The notes: generated by a model not told the origin, from the letters alone. A stretch of DNA of 64,000 bases from Hyphomicrobiaceae bacterium (GCA_022842785.1 JALHOW010000002.1:744001-808000); one strand, 5' to 3'; counted from the stretch's first letter, positions 1 through 9,983 are shown. Made by a program: numbers and translations.

Positions 1-680
1 GGGGCCACGATTCCGGGGCAATCCGCAACGGGACCGTCGAGAAAGAGGTCGTTCTGGCCTTTGCGCGCACGTTGCGCGATCAGCTTCGGGCGAGCGGCCA
101 CTACCGCGTCGCCTTGACCCGCGAGGACGACACGTTCGTGCCTCTCGAGGAGCGGCGGCAGTTTGCGGAAGACCGCAAGGCGGCCCTTTTCATCGCTATT
201 CACGCCGACTACGCGACTTCGCGGGCACGTGGCGCCACCATCTATTCGCTGCGCGACTCAGTCGCGAACAACCTCGCCGCCTCGGCCCGCCGGAAGGGCG
301 CGAGCGAGCTCCTCACGGACAGCGAGCTCGCCCCCCTCAAGACGATCGGTCGCCAGGGCGCTGCCGCGCAGAACATCCTTGCCGACCTTGCCGGACGCGA
401 GGTGGAGGCAACCAAGGACCGCACGAACATATTCGCCCGCGCCGTGATCGAGAACATGGGGCGGAGCACGAACATGAACGAGAACCCGGACCGCAACGCG
501 GCCTTCCAGGTTCTACTGACCGCCAAGGTTCCGGCCGTGTTGATCGAGCTCGCCTACGTGACCAATCGAGCCGATGCCGCGCAGCTTCGCTCGGAAGACT
601 GGCGCCGCAACGTCGCCCGCTCGATCCGCTCGGCGATCGACAACTACTTCAGCCATCAAGGCGCGCGCCTGCCCATGTAA
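1..680 (+). CDS. N-acetylmuramoyl-L-alanine amidase, 5'-truncated by window edge
   Basis: The reading frame is open from base 3, so the start lies outside the window. The visible part begins GHDSGAIRNGT, which is the end of the zinc-binding segment of Amidase_3 enzymes. It continues with a Glu-rich stretch (EKEVVLAFA), the Thr-Arg-x-Asp motif (ALTREDDTFVPLEER) and the IHAD segment. Near the C-terminus the LLTAKVPAVLIELAYVTN block carries the conserved Glu. This family cleaves the amide bond between MurNAc and L-Ala in the periplasm, usually to separate daughter cells. Signal peptide and any AMIN domain cannot be seen. Confidence 0.9.
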   Translation, partial: GHDSGAIRNGTVEKEVVLAFARTLRDQLRASGHYRVALTREDDTFVPLEERRQFAEDRKAALFIAIHADYATSRARGATIYSLRDSVANNLAASARRKGASELLTDSELAPLKTIGRQGAAAQNILADLAGREVEATKDRTNIFARAVIENMGRSTNMNENPDRNAAFQVLLTAKVPAVLIELAYVTNRADAAQLRSEDWRRNVARSIRSAIDNYFSHQGARLPM

Positions 681-703
681 GCGGTCAGCGCCGCCCCGTC
701 GTT

Positions 704-1387
704 TCAGGGGTCGTGGACGGGATCGATCTTGAAGGTCGCCAGGACCTGATCGGGCGAGGCGTCCGTCGGCAGAGCGTGGAAATTCGCCTCTCGCACCAGC
801 GCCGGCTCCAGCAGCCGATGGAATTCCTGCCGCTCGACCTCGATGGTCCCGAACTGGCGCAGATGGTCCGTCACGAACTGCGTATCGAGCAGCGTGAAGC
901 GGCCATGGGCGAGCCGGGCGCAGAGATAGACGAGTGCGACCTTGCTGGCATCACGCTCCGTCGAGAACATGCTCTCGCCGAAGAACGCACCGCCGAGCGC
1001 GACGCCGTAGAGGCCACCGACAATCCGACCGTCCCGCCACGTCTCGACCGTATGGCAATAGCCTTGAGCAAAGAGCGCGCCGTAGAGGCTGCGGATGCGC
1101 GCATTGATCCACGTCGAGCGCCGACCCGCCTTTGAGGCGGCGCACCCGTCGATCACGGCCTCGAAGTCGCTGTTGACGCGGACCTCGAAGATCCCCTGGC
1201 GGACAGTCTTGGCGAGCCGACGCGGAACATGCATCGCATCGAGAGGCAGAATCCCTCGCGACTGCGGCTCGATCCAGTAAAGGGCCGGGTCGTCCGCACT
1301 CTCGGCCATCGGGAAAATGCCGCAGGAGTAGGCCTTCAGCAGGACCTGCGGCGTGATCTCGATGGTGATGTCGTTATGTGACGCCAT
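704..1387 (-). CDS. aat: Leucyl/phenylalanyl-tRNA--protein transferase
   Basis: The 227-residue product transfers Leu or Phe from charged tRNA to the N-terminal Arg/Lys of proteins, which marks them for ClpS-ClpAP degradation in the cytoplasm. Family landmarks are CGIFPM (residues 22-27), [12 protein letters not shown] (37-48), [11 protein letters not shown] (132-142) and [11 protein letters not shown] (166-176). The length is normal for the family. It converges on the amidase with a 23-bp gap, and about 230 bp separates its start from the divergent lipase-like gene. Confidence 0.96.
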   Translation of the reverse strand: MASHNDITIEITPQVLLKAYSCGIFPMAESADDPALYWIEPQSRGILPLDAMHVPRRLAKTVRQGIFEVRVNSDFEAVIDGCAASKAGRRSTWINARIRSLYGALFAQGYCHTVETWRDGRIVGGLYGVALGGAFFGESMFSTERDASKVALVYLCARLAHGRFTLLDTQFVTDHLRQFGTIEVERQEFHRLLEPALVREANFHALPTDASPDQVLATFKIDPVHDP

Positions 1388-1619
1388 GAGCGCTCAGTCC
1401 GTACTGCCCCTTTTTGAGTAATTCTAATCGACCTGAAGGGCAAGAGCGAGGCGACGTGCAGCCGCTCCGCAAACGCCGCCGCCGGCTCCCGCGCCACACC
1501 CGCTCGCGACGCCGATCCCCACAATGCTGGGGAGCAACTGCCGCGGTCCGCCGATTGTCGCATTCATCGGCTAGCCATTAACATCGATACTCCGATCGGG
1601 CTGTCTGGGGGAACAACCG

Positions 1620-2819
1620 ATGCTCCGATTTTTCACGTTCCTGATCTTGCCGTTGGTCGGCCTCGCCGCGTGGCATGGCGCGCCGGTCAGTCGTGCTTCG
1701 CTCGGCATTACGACCGAGAACAGCACGCCGGCCGTCTGCAAGGCACCCATCATCCCCGACCTGCGTGAGGCGCCCTCCAGCGGCCCCGAGGCCGGGTGCG
1801 ACGATCCCGAGGGCTGCGAGAACAAGGAGCACATATCCGCGACCTTCCTCCCCTATGCGATCGCGAGCCTCAATGCCTATGGCGGTAGCGGACGGGAAAG
1901 CGGCGACCTCGTGAAATTCGAGCCGAGCTGGAAGGTCGTCGGCGCGCCGGTCGTGAACCAGAATGGGCTGAGCTACATCGTCTTTTCCCGGACCATCGAC
2001 AACGAGGATCATGTCCTTGTTGCCTTCCGGGGTACCGACGCCATCGGCGGTGAGGGATGGTGGAAGGTTCTGCCCACGCCCGCCGATGCGCTGGCGAATA
2101 CGTCCTGGGTCACGCAGTGGTTCAATCCCTGGGATCGCTACCGCCTCGCCCGGGAAGCCTTCGCGGATATCCGCAGGCAGGCGTTCGCGCGCGCCGGAGG
2201 TCGCGTGGTCCGCTTTCATGTGACCGGACACTCGCTCGGCGGCGGGCTCGCCGTCCACGTGGCACGCGGCTTTCCCTGCACTGCGGCCGTCGTCTTCAAT
2301 ACGTCCTGCGTCACCAATCAGGTTCGTTTCAACGAGCCGTACAAGGACAATCAGGTCGTCGACATCCGCGAGAACCGCGATGTGCTGACCAACACGTTGT
2401 GCGCGCCCGCAACACTTCTCGGCTGGAATCGCAATCATCAGCTCTATGGCGCTGAATGGATCCGCATTCGGCGGCGCGAGAATTCGGACGAAATGGACCT
2501 GGCGCTTCGTCAGCACGCCATCGGCGGCATGGCCTTCGCCATGGGCCGCACGGTGCTCTGCTGCGCGCAGAACCAGCGGCGCAGCTCGCACGAGTCTTGC
2601 GGGTGTGCGCCGCGTGTGGTCGCCGGTGTCGAAGGCGCCAAACGCATTTTGTGCGATATGCGGCGCCGGCCACCCCTGCGCCAAGCCAGAGACAACGTGG
2701 AAACAGTCACCACGACAACAAGGCAGGGCACCCGGACGGAGCGTCGTCGCGGGCGCTTCGATTCCTGCGATTTCTCACCCATTCAGCAGGTCGATCGCCA
2801 GTGCATTCGCGAATGCTGA
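1620..2819 (+). CDS. Secreted class-3 lipase-like serine hydrolase with many cysteines
   Basis: The 399-residue protein starts with a hydrophobic stretch (MLRFFTFLILPLVGLAAWHG) that looks like a signal peptide. The nucleophile elbow GHSLGGG lies near residue 205, in the position expected for class-3 lipases. A later Asp (VVDIRENRDV) and His (NRNHQLYG) could complete a triad. Cysteines are unusually frequent, both early (VCKAP, GCDDPEGCENK) and in the last 100 residues (CC, SCGC, QCIREC), which suggests disulfides outside the cytoplasm. The last 95 residues match no family I recognise. Substrate is unknown. A frameshift near 2580 was considered, but no better continuation appears in the other frames. 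Confidence 0.75.
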   Translation: MLRFFTFLILPLVGLAAWHGAPVSRASLGITTENSTPAVCKAPIIPDLREAPSSGPEAGCDDPEGCENKEHISATFLPYAIASLNAYGGSGRESGDLVKFEPSWKVVGAPVVNQNGLSYIVFSRTIDNEDHVLVAFRGTDAIGGEGWWKVLPTPADALANTSWVTQWFNPWDRYRLAREAFADIRRQAFARAGGRVVRFHVTGHSLGGGLAVHVARGFPCTAAVVFNTSCVTNQVRFNEPYKDNQVVDIRENRDVLTNTLCAPATLLGWNRNHQLYGAEWIRIRRRENSDEMDLALRQHAIGGMAFAMGRTVLCCAQNQRRSSHESCGCAPRVVAGVEGAKRILCDMRRRPPLRQARDNVETVTTTTRQGTRTERRRGRFDSCDFSPIQQVDRQCIREC

Positions 2820-2831
2820 TCGCGCCGCCGA

Positions 2832-3518
2832 TCACGTGATGACCGGCAGAACCTCGATATCATAGGCGTGGGTGATGCAATCACCCGTCGCAGGATCCTC
2901 GAGTTCCATCTCGAAGCGAGAGGCCGGTCGGATCCCGCCGATTGCGGACATTGTGCCGCCCATCATCACCGTTCCGGCCGCGAGGCCTTTGCCACTGCCA
3001 TAACGGGCGATCAGATCCGCCGGGTGGCGCAGGCTCTTCAGCGTACCTTCCTGATAGAGCACGCGCTTGCCATCGATCGTCGCGTGCGCGCGCACGATGA
3101 GGCTGTCCCAGCGGCCCGCCACATCCTCCAGACGCCACGCCGCAGTACCCAGGACCTTGGCGCAAAGCTGTTTCGAGAGCGCGATACCCATGGCCTCGGC
3201 CTTGCGATCCGTGTGGTCGGAGCCGACGGTGAGCCAGAGCCCGTCCTCCATGGCGAGCACGACCGGTTCAACTTCGCCTGAGGTATCAGGACCGAGAACC
3301 TGGAGACGGTCGGCCTGCATGACGTTCGAGACGGCATTGCGATAGAACACCGGCACAGAAGACGGCGGCGGGACACCGAGCGCTGCCAGCTCCTCAATGT
3401 GATGCTGAAGGCCCTTTTCATCGGTGCCTGTCCAGCCGGCAACGATAAGATTGTCGGGCGTGAAGCTCACGGTGGCGCGGCTGCCACCGGCGCGCCGCTC
3501 GAAGGTCAGGACAGGCAT
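2832..3518 (-). CDS. DUF2848 family protein
   Basis: The 228-residue product has the DUF2848 signature: an internal block with VMQADRLQVLGPDTSGEVEP followed by a GLWLTVGSDHTDRKAEA segment, and a conserved MMGGTM motif near the C-terminus. The start was set at the ATG at 3518 (MPVLTFERR), because the upstream in-frame extension does not look like this family. The biochemical role of DUF2848 is not established; relatives are sometimes described as fumarylacetoacetase-like, which is inference. The gene is divergent from the sarcosine oxidase operon and converges on the lipase-like gene. Confidence 0.85.
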   Translation of the reverse strand: MPVLTFERRAGGSRATVSFTPDNLIVAGWTGTDEKGLQHHIEELAALGVPPPSSVPVFYRNAVSNVMQADRLQVLGPDTSGEVEPVVLAMEDGLWLTVGSDHTDRKAEAMGIALSKQLCAKVLGTAAWRLEDVAGRWDSLIVRAHATIDGKRVLYQEGTLKSLRHPADLIARYGSGKGLAAGTVMMGGTMSAIGGIRPASRFEMELEDPATGDCITHAYDIEVLPVIT

Positions 3519-3671
3519 CTGAGGCTCCCCAGCTCGATGAATGCGCGAGCATCCAGCGCCCCTGCCCAATGATCAAGCCCTGATATGCGAGCGGCATCGC
3601 TTCCCTCCGACGCGATCTCGCTCTAAGACCGCGAAGCGCGCCGGTCCTCCGTCGGCATGTCAGGGGCAGCC

Positions 3672-4922
3672 ATGAAGTACTCGATCTTCTCGATCCTGAG
3701 GGAAGGCCTGCGCGGCGGCAAGGGCTGGACGCCCGCCTGGCGCGAGCCGGAGCCGAAGCCGCACTACGACGCCGTGATTGTCGGCGGCGGCGGGCATGGG
3801 CTCGCAACGGCCTACTACCTCGCCAAGGAGCACGGCCTCACGAACATCGCCGTCGTCGAGAAGGGCTACATCGGCTCCGGCAATGTGGGCCGCAACACGA
3901 CCATCATCCGCTCGAACTACCTGCTCCCCGACAACACTCACTTCTACGAGTGGTCGATGAAGCTCTGGGAAGGTCTCGAGCAGGACTTCAACTACAATGC
4001 CATGGTGAGCCAGCGCGGCGTCCTCAATCTCTATCACTCGGACGGGCAGCGCGACGCCTACGTGCGGCGTGGCAACGCCATGCGGCTCGCCGGTGTCGAT
4101 GCCGAGCTGCTGGATGCCGATGGCGTGCGCGCCATGGCACCCTTCCTCGACTTTGCGAATGCGCGCTTTCCGATTCAGGGCGGACTTCTGCAGCGCCGCG
4201 GCGGCACGGCGCGGCACGATGCGGTCGCCTGGGGTTTTGCGCGTGGCGCCGACAACCGCGGCGTCGACATTCTCCAGAACACCGAGGTCACCGGCATCCG
4301 CATCGAGGCCGGACGCGCCGTCGGTGTCGAAACGACGCGCGGCTTCATCGGCGCGAGCAAGATCGGGCTTGCGTGCGCGGGAAATTCATCGCGCGTCGCG
4401 GCCATGGCGGGCCTGAGATTGCCGATCGAGAGCCATGTCCTTCAGGCCTTCGTCAGCGAAGGTATCAAACCGACCATAGATCAGGTCATCACATTCGGTG
4501 CTGGACACTTCTACATCAGCCAGTCGGACAAGGGCGGCCTCGTCTTCGGTGGCGACATCGACGGCTACAATTCGTACGCCCAGCGCGGCAACCTCTATAT
4601 CATCGAGGATGTTCACGAAGCCGGCATGGCACTCTGGCCGGCCATCGGGCGCGTGCGGACGCTGCGCCACTGGGGCGGCATCATGGATATGTCCATGGAT
4701 GGCTCGCCGATCATCGACAAGACGCCGATCGATGGGCTCTATCTGAACTGCGGCTGGTGTTACGGCGGCTTCAAAGCGACGCCCGCTTCCGGCTGGTGCT
4801 TCGCGCACACCATCGCACGCGACGAGCCCCACAAACTCAACGCCGGCTTCCGCCTGGACCGCTTCGCGAGTGGCCGGCTCATCGATGAAAAGGGCGCCGG
4901 CGCCCAGCCCAATTTGCACTGA
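3672..4922 (+). CDS. soxB: Sarcosine oxidase, beta subunit
   Basis: This is the first gene of soxBDAG, encoding heterotetrameric sarcosine oxidase. The enzyme oxidatively demethylates sarcosine to glycine and passes the methyl group to tetrahydrofolate. The 416-residue beta subunit is a FAD-dependent DAO-fold protein. The dinucleotide-binding segment DAVIVGGGGHGLATAYYLA lies near residues 34-52, and the family's C-terminal block with MDMSMDGSPIIDKTPIDGLY and GWCYGGFKATPASG is present. I chose ATG 3672 (MKYSIFSILR) over 3657 because AGGGG lies six bases upstream and family members begin this way. Confidence 0.96.
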   Translation: MKYSIFSILREGLRGGKGWTPAWREPEPKPHYDAVIVGGGGHGLATAYYLAKEHGLTNIAVVEKGYIGSGNVGRNTTIIRSNYLLPDNTHFYEWSMKLWEGLEQDFNYNAMVSQRGVLNLYHSDGQRDAYVRRGNAMRLAGVDAELLDADGVRAMAPFLDFANARFPIQGGLLQRRGGTARHDAVAWGFARGADNRGVDILQNTEVTGIRIEAGRAVGVETTRGFIGASKIGLACAGNSSRVAAMAGLRLPIESHVLQAFVSEGIKPTIDQVITFGAGHFYISQSDKGGLVFGGDIDGYNSYAQRGNLYIIEDVHEAGMALWPAIGRVRTLRHWGGIMDMSMDGSPIIDKTPIDGLYLNCGWCYGGFKATPASGWCFAHTIARDEPHKLNAGFRLDRFASGRLIDEKGAGAQPNLH

Positions 4923-4933
4923 GGCAATCCAGC

Positions 4934-5209
4934 ATGCGCATCCGGTGCCCTTACTGCGGTGAGCGATCGAACGACGAGTTCACTGTGCTCGGTGATGCCG
5001 ACGCGCTGCTGACGCGCCCGAGCGGTGAGAATATCGAGGCATTTCACGAATACGTCTATCAGCGTACCAATCCCGCCGGTCTGCATCGCGAGCTTTGGTA
5101 CCATTCGGCAGGTTGCCGACGCTGGCTCGTCGTGACGCGTGATACCCGCACGCATGAAATCACGAATGTCGCATTCGCGAATTCGCGCGGCGAGGGAGCG
5201 ACGGCATGA
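4934..5209 (+). CDS. soxD: Sarcosine oxidase, delta subunit
   Basis: The 91-residue delta subunit is the small zinc-binding subunit of heterotetrameric sarcosine oxidase. The N-terminal CPYCGERSNDEF and the later HSAGCRRWLVVTRDT supply the family's metal-binding Cys and His residues. It follows soxB by 11 bp, and its stop overlaps the soxA start as ATGA, which implies translational coupling. Confidence 0.97.
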   Translation: MRIRCPYCGERSNDEFTVLGDADALLTRPSGENIEAFHEYVYQRTNPAGLHRELWYHSAGCRRWLVVTRDTRTHEITNVAFANSRGEGATA

Positions 5210-8184
5210 GCAGTGCAGGACGCTTGCCGACCGGCGGTTTGATCGATCGTGCGCGGCCAATTCAGTTCCGATTCGACGGCCGCTCCATGTCCGGTTTCGC
5301 GGGCGACACGCTCGCTTCGGCGCTGATCGGCAATGGCGTTGGCCTTGTCGGGCGATCCTTCAAATATCATCGTCCGCGCGGCATTCTCTCTGCAGGCAGC
5401 GAGGAGCCGAACGCACTCGCCGAGCTGAGATCCGGCGCGCGCCGCGAGCCCAACACGCGCGCGACAACGGTCGAGCTGTTCGATGGTCTCGAAGCCCAGA
5501 GCCAGAACCGCTGGCCGAGCCTCGGCTTCGACATCTTGGCTCTGAACGGCCTTGCCGGCGGCTTTCTCTCGGCGGGCTTCTACTACAAGACATTCATGTG
5601 GCCGGCAGCCTTCTGGGAGAAGGTGTACGAGCCGCTCATTCGACGCGCGGCAGGCCTCGGGCGCAGTGCCAGCGCGGAAGACCCCGACCACTACGACAAG
5701 GCACACGCACACTGCGATATTCTTGTCATCGGTGCGGGTCCGGCGGGCCTCATGGCAGCGCTGACGGCGGCGCGCAGCGGCGCGCGCGTTATTCTCGCGG
5801 ATGAGGATTCCCTTCCGGGTGGGCGGCTCAATGGTGAGCGCCATGAGATCGATGGCCGTGCGGGGAGCAAGTGGGCCGCCACGGCAACGGCGGAACTCGC
5901 TGCAATGCCGAACGTGCGCCTCATGCGACGCACGACGATCTTCGGCGTGTACGATGGCGGCACGTACGGCGCCGTCGAGCGCGTGAATGACCATGTAGCC
6001 GTGCCGCCGCCCTTCCAGCCGCGCCAGCGCATGTGGCGCATCTACGCGCGGCGAGCAATCCTGGCTGCAGGCGCACTGGAACGGCCACTCGTGTTCGCGA
6101 ACAACGATCGCCCAGGCATCATGCTCGCCGGCGCGGTGCGCAGCTACATCAACCGTTTCGGTGTGACTCCGGGGCAGCGCCTAGCCGTGTTTACCTGCAG
6201 CGACAATGGCTGGCGAGCAGCCGCGGATGCCGCTGCAGCCGGCGTCAGCATTGAAGCCGTCATCGACAGCCGCAGCGATGTCGCGCCTGCGCTCGGTGCT
6301 GACCTCGTAGCGCGCGGAATTCGCATCTTCCGCGGTGCGCAGGTTATCCGCGCGCTCGGTTCACGTGCGCTGCAGGCCATCGAGGTGCGCGATCATACGG
6401 GACGTGTCAGCAGCATCCTGTGCGATGCGCTCGCTATGTCGGGCGGCTGGTCGCCGGTCACGCACCTGACGAGCCATCTCGGCGGCAGGCCGGTGTGGAG
6501 CGAGGCGCACGCGGCATTCGTGCCGGGAACACTGCCCCCAGGCATGAGCGTAGTGGGCGCGGCCAATGGTGCGATGACGCTCGCCCGTGCACTCGCCAGC
6601 GGGCGTGATGCGGGTGCACGCACAGCAAGCGATCTCGATCGGACCGTCTCCGATGCCCCGCTGCCGAAGGCCGACGACGAACCGGCGAGCGTGCGCGCGC
6701 TTTGGCATGTCTCAGGCGGACGCGGACCGGCTTTCGTTGATTTCCAGAATGATGTGACGGCCAAGGATGTCGGCCTCGCTAATCGCGAGGGTTATCGCTC
6801 CGTCGAGCTGCTGAAGCGCTACACGACGCTCGGCATGGCGACCGACCAGGGCAAGACGTCGAACGTCAACGCGCTCGCCATTCTTGCGTCCGAACGTGCT
6901 CAACCTGTTGCCGCCGTCGGCACGACGCTGAACCGACCACCCTATACGCCCGTCGCGATTGGCGCTCTCGCGGGCCATCATCGCGGCAAGGACTTTCGCG
7001 CAACACGCCTGTCGCCGCTGCACGAGTGGGCAAGGGAACAGGGCGCCGCGTTCATCGAATCCGGCGCATGGCTGCGTGCTTCGTGGTTCCCGCGACCGGG
7101 CGAGAACGACTGGCTCGAAAGCGCAAGCCGCGAAGTGCGCGCCGTTCGCTCTGCGGTCGGCCTTACCGATGTTTCCACGCTCGGCAAAATCGACATCCAG
7201 GGGCCGGATGCTGCTACGCTTCTCGATCGCGTGTACTGCAACACGTTCTCGACGCTGCAGGTTGGTCGCGCGCGCTACGGCGTGATGCTGCGCGAGGACG
7301 GCTTCGTCATGGACGACGGCACGACCTCGCGGCTCGCCGCCGATCATTTCGTGATGACAACGACGACGGCCAACGCCGTCGGCATCATGAGACACCTCGA
7401 GTTCTGCCATCAGGGCCTGTGGCCGGATCTCGACGTGCAGATGGCGAGCGTGTCCGAGCAATGGGCGCAGCTGGCCATCGCGGGCCCTAAGTCGCGCGAA
7501 ACGCTCACTCGTATCGTCGATCGCCAGCACGATATCTCGGATGCGGCTTTCCCTTATCTGACGGCGCGCGAGATCACGGTTCTCGGCGGCACGCGCGCGC
7601 GCCTGTTCCGAATTTCCTACTCGGGCGAACTGGCCTACGAGCTGGCCGTGCCAGCGGGTGTCGGCTCGGCAGTCGCGAGCGCCATCATGGAGGCTGGCAA
7701 GGATCTCGGAATTCAACCGTACGGCCTCGAAGCCATGGGCATCATGCGCATCGAGAAGGGACACGTCGCCGGCAACGAGATCAACGGACAGACGACGGCG
7801 CGCGATCTCGGTCTCGGCAAGATGATGTCCAGGAAGAAGGACTACATCGGCCGCGTGCTTGCGGAGCGGCCGGCGCTCGTCACCCCTGACCGCTGGGGTT
7901 TGGTTGGATTGAAGCCGGTGGACTGGACGAGCCGCATTCGGGCTGGCGCGCATCTCATACCGATCGGCGCGGCCGCAACCACGGCGAATGATCTTGGCTA
8001 TGTGACATCCGTCGCCTTCTCGCCGACGTTCGAACGCTGGATCGGGTTGGGATTGATCTCAGGCGGTGCATCGAAGCACGGCACGCGCATACGCCTCGTC
8101 GATCTGCTGCGCGGAACTGACGTCGAGGCCGAGGTCTGCGATCCGGTGTTCTACGATCCCAAGGGAGAACGCCTCCATGGCTGA
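5206..8184 (+). CDS. soxA: Sarcosine oxidase, alpha subunit
   Basis: The 992-residue alpha subunit has the normal length and domain order. An N-terminal ferredoxin-like fold (FRFDGRSMSGFAGDTLASAL, then SFKYHRPRGI) is followed by a Rossmann dinucleotide site (ILVIGAGPAGLMAALTAA, about residue 175) and a C-terminal aminomethyltransferase (GcvT-like) domain from about residue 600. The GcvT-like part binds tetrahydrofolate and receives the C1 unit. The start overlaps soxD by four bases; the end overlaps soxG by eight. Folate genes often found beside this operon are absent here. Confidence 0.97.
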   Translation: MSSAGRLPTGGLIDRARPIQFRFDGRSMSGFAGDTLASALIGNGVGLVGRSFKYHRPRGILSAGSEEPNALAELRSGARREPNTRATTVELFDGLEAQSQNRWPSLGFDILALNGLAGGFLSAGFYYKTFMWPAAFWEKVYEPLIRRAAGLGRSASAEDPDHYDKAHAHCDILVIGAGPAGLMAALTAARSGARVILADEDSLPGGRLNGERHEIDGRAGSKWAATATAELAAMPNVRLMRRTTIFGVYDGGTYGAVERVNDHVAVPPPFQPRQRMWRIYARRAILAAGALERPLVFANNDRPGIMLAGAVRSYINRFGVTPGQRLAVFTCSDNGWRAAADAAAAGVSIEAVIDSRSDVAPALGADLVARGIRIFRGAQVIRALGSRALQAIEVRDHTGRVSSILCDALAMSGGWSPVTHLTSHLGGRPVWSEAHAAFVPGTLPPGMSVVGAANGAMTLARALASGRDAGARTASDLDRTVSDAPLPKADDEPASVRALWHVSGGRGPAFVDFQNDVTAKDVGLANREGYRSVELLKRYTTLGMATDQGKTSNVNALAILASERAQPVAAVGTTLNRPPYTPVAIGALAGHHRGKDFRATRLSPLHEWAREQGAAFIESGAWLRASWFPRPGENDWLESASREVRAVRSAVGLTDVSTLGKIDIQGPDAATLLDRVYCNTFSTLQVGRARYGVMLREDGFVMDDGTTSRLAADHFVMTTTTANAVGIMRHLEFCHQGLWPDLDVQMASVSEQWAQLAIAGPKSRETLTRIVDRQHDISDAAFPYLTAREITVLGGTRARLFRISYSGELAYELAVPAGVGSAVASAIMEAGKDLGIQPYGLEAMGIMRIEKGHVAGNEINGQTTARDLGLGKMMSRKKDYIGRVLAERPALVTPDRWGLVGLKPVDWTSRIRAGAHLIPIGAAATTANDLGYVTSVAFSPTFERWIGLGLISGGASKHGTRIRLVDLLRGTDVEAEVCDPVFYDPKGERLHG

Positions 8185-8776
8185 TCGCACGATATTAAAC
8201 CGGTCGGCACTCGCAGGACTCGCAAAACCCGGCGTGATCGGCGCACCGACCGGCAATCCGGGTGTGCGTATTCGCGAGATCACCGAGTTCGCAGCAATCA
8301 CCGTCATCGCCCGGCGCGGACGCGCCGCCGAGGTAGTTGAAATCCTCTCGCGCCATGCGGGCAGCCCCGTTGCCGATGCCGCCAAGCGCGCGGGAAACGC
8401 GTCGCTCTCGATCACGGGTACGGCGCCTGGGCAGTGGCTTGTAGTGGCACGGGGCGCTGGCAACGAGCTCGATAACATGCGCGCCGACCTCAACGGAATC
8501 GCGGCAGTCACGGATCAGGGCGATGGTCGGCTCATCATCGAGGTGTGTGGCGCACGCGCGCGGGATGCGCTCGCCAAGGGCATTGCGATCGATCTCGACG
8601 CCAGCGTGTTCAAGGCCGGCGATGCCGCGCAGACCAGCGCTGCCCACACCGGTCTGCAGATTGCGCTGATCGACGAGGCGCCGACGTTTGAGATGATCTC
8701 GGCGCGAAGCACGGCCGAGAGCTTCTGGTCGTGGCTTGTCGCATCGGCTGCCGAGTACGGCATCGAGGTGGTTTGA
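8177..8776 (+). CDS. soxG: Sarcosine oxidase, gamma subunit
   Basis: The 199-residue gamma subunit completes the soxBDAG operon. ATG 8177 was chosen because an AAGGGAG ribosome-binding site sits at 8161-8167, and because family members begin with an SALAGL-type stretch followed by VRIREITEFA. The longer in-frame extension back to 8066 lies inside soxA and is rejected. The protein resembles a GcvT fragment (PGQWLVVARGAGNEL) and is structural within the tetramer. Confidence 0.94.
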   Translation: MADRTILNRSALAGLAKPGVIGAPTGNPGVRIREITEFAAITVIARRGRAAEVVEILSRHAGSPVADAAKRAGNASLSITGTAPGQWLVVARGAGNELDNMRADLNGIAAVTDQGDGRLIIEVCGARARDALAKGIAIDLDASVFKAGDAAQTSAAHTGLQIALIDEAPTFEMISARSTAESFWSWLVASAAEYGIEVV

Positions 8777-8785
8777 GCGCCGCCG

Positions 8786-9883
8786 CTATCGCGAAGTGGA
8801 CTTCGCGCCCGGCAGATGCAGCGTGAACTGAAGCAGCAGATTGCGCTGGAGGAACTTGTTGAAGTTGTCGTCCGACATGAGCGTGATGACGGTCTCGCCG
8901 CTCGCCGCCTTGTGAACGGCAACGGCCTCCATGTTGTCGATCTCGTAGCTCATGTCCGACTGTATGAGTGTCTCGCCCTCGATGACGCGGCCGGGATTTA
9001 GCTCATCCGCCGCAATCAAACGCATGCGCATCCGCACGCCCTCGGTATAGCGAAAGCGTCGCTCGAGCAGCAGCACCGAGCCATCGTCTAACGCCGCGGC
9101 ACCCGTGAGCGCGAATCCCCCGATGTCCTTGATGGCGAGCCGCTGCGGCGCGCCTTTGCCGAGCAGCCATCCCGAATGATGGTCATTGGCATCGCGGAAA
9201 TCCTCGGCGAGCGTGAGGATGGCGCCGCGGTGAGGCCCGCCTCGAATGACGGTGACAGCTTCGAGCCCGCTGTTGCTCTTCATGCGCCGGGCGTCCGGCG
9301 GCAGCGCAACAACCCCGGTCGGCCGGCCCAGCACGCCATCGACGACGGGATGGCGCACGAGGCGATGATTGCGCTCGAAAGCGACGAGTGCGACGCCATT
9401 CTTGAGGGTGCCCGAGAAGAGCGCGATCTCCTCCGCATCGGCATCGCGCTTGCGGACGAGCGGGCGGCCGTTCAGCGCGAGGATCGGCCCCATGCGCGCC
9501 TTCTCGATGCTGCTCGGAGCCCTACCATTGTAGGCAATCTCGGCAGAGAGCCAGTGACCCTGATCCGTCACCGCCAGAATGCCCCGGCCGTCGGGCGCCA
9601 CGATAAGACCGGAGAAGCCGCCGAAGCGCACATCCGGCGAGGTCAGTACCATCCCGCCGCGGAATTCGAGCCGGCCGAAAGTCTTCGTGCCGGCCAGCCC
9701 CCGCTGATAGCTCTCCAGTCGACGCGCCGAGACCTCGACCGCCGAGATCGCATCGCTCGCCGAACCGCTCTTCGGTTGAGCACTAGCAGGTGCAGCCGAG
9801 CCAATCACCAGAGCGGCAAACAGGATGGCTCCTGAGGTGCACACGGCGCGAAAGGCATTCCGAGCGAACGATGCTGGCTTCAT
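8786..9883 (-). CDS. Secreted esterase-like-activity-of-phytase family protein
   Basis: The 365-residue product begins with a clear signal peptide (MKPASFARNAFRAVCTSG, then a hydrophobic core ending APASAQ). The body has the beta-propeller-like pattern of the 'esterase-like activity of phytase' family: FGGFSGLIVAPDGRGILAVTD, ALDDGSVLLLERRF and DNMEAVAVHKAA. Family members are secreted or periplasmic, with poorly defined phosphoesterase activity. ATG 9883 is preferred to upstream in-frame starts because it places the signal peptide at the N-terminus. A type-B palindromic element separates it from cobT upstream. Confidence 0.85.
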   Translation of the reverse strand: MKPASFARNAFRAVCTSGAILFAALVIGSAAPASAQPKSGSASDAISAVEVSARRLESYQRGLAGTKTFGRLEFRGGMVLTSPDVRFGGFSGLIVAPDGRGILAVTDQGHWLSAEIAYNGRAPSSIEKARMGPILALNGRPLVRKRDADAEEIALFSGTLKNGVALVAFERNHRLVRHPVVDGVLGRPTGVVALPPDARRMKSNSGLEAVTVIRGGPHRGAILTLAEDFRDANDHHSGWLLGKGAPQRLAIKDIGGFALTGAAALDDGSVLLLERRFRYTEGVRMRMRLIAADELNPGRVIEGETLIQSDMSYEIDNMEAVAVHKAASGETVITLMSDDNFNKFLQRNLLLQFTLHLPGAKSTSR

Positions 9884-9983
9884 GCACTGGTCTCGCATAC
9901 CGAGCTCGCCACGCTGTGGATATGAAAAGCGCCGGCACGCTGAATGCCGGCGCATCAAACGCACTGCACGCGTCAAATGGCGT

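Noticed and set aside
1578-2684. 368-codon open frame on the minus strand opposite the lipase-like gene
   Set aside because: The plus-strand frame has a signal peptide and GHSLGGG; the antisense frame has no recognised feature.
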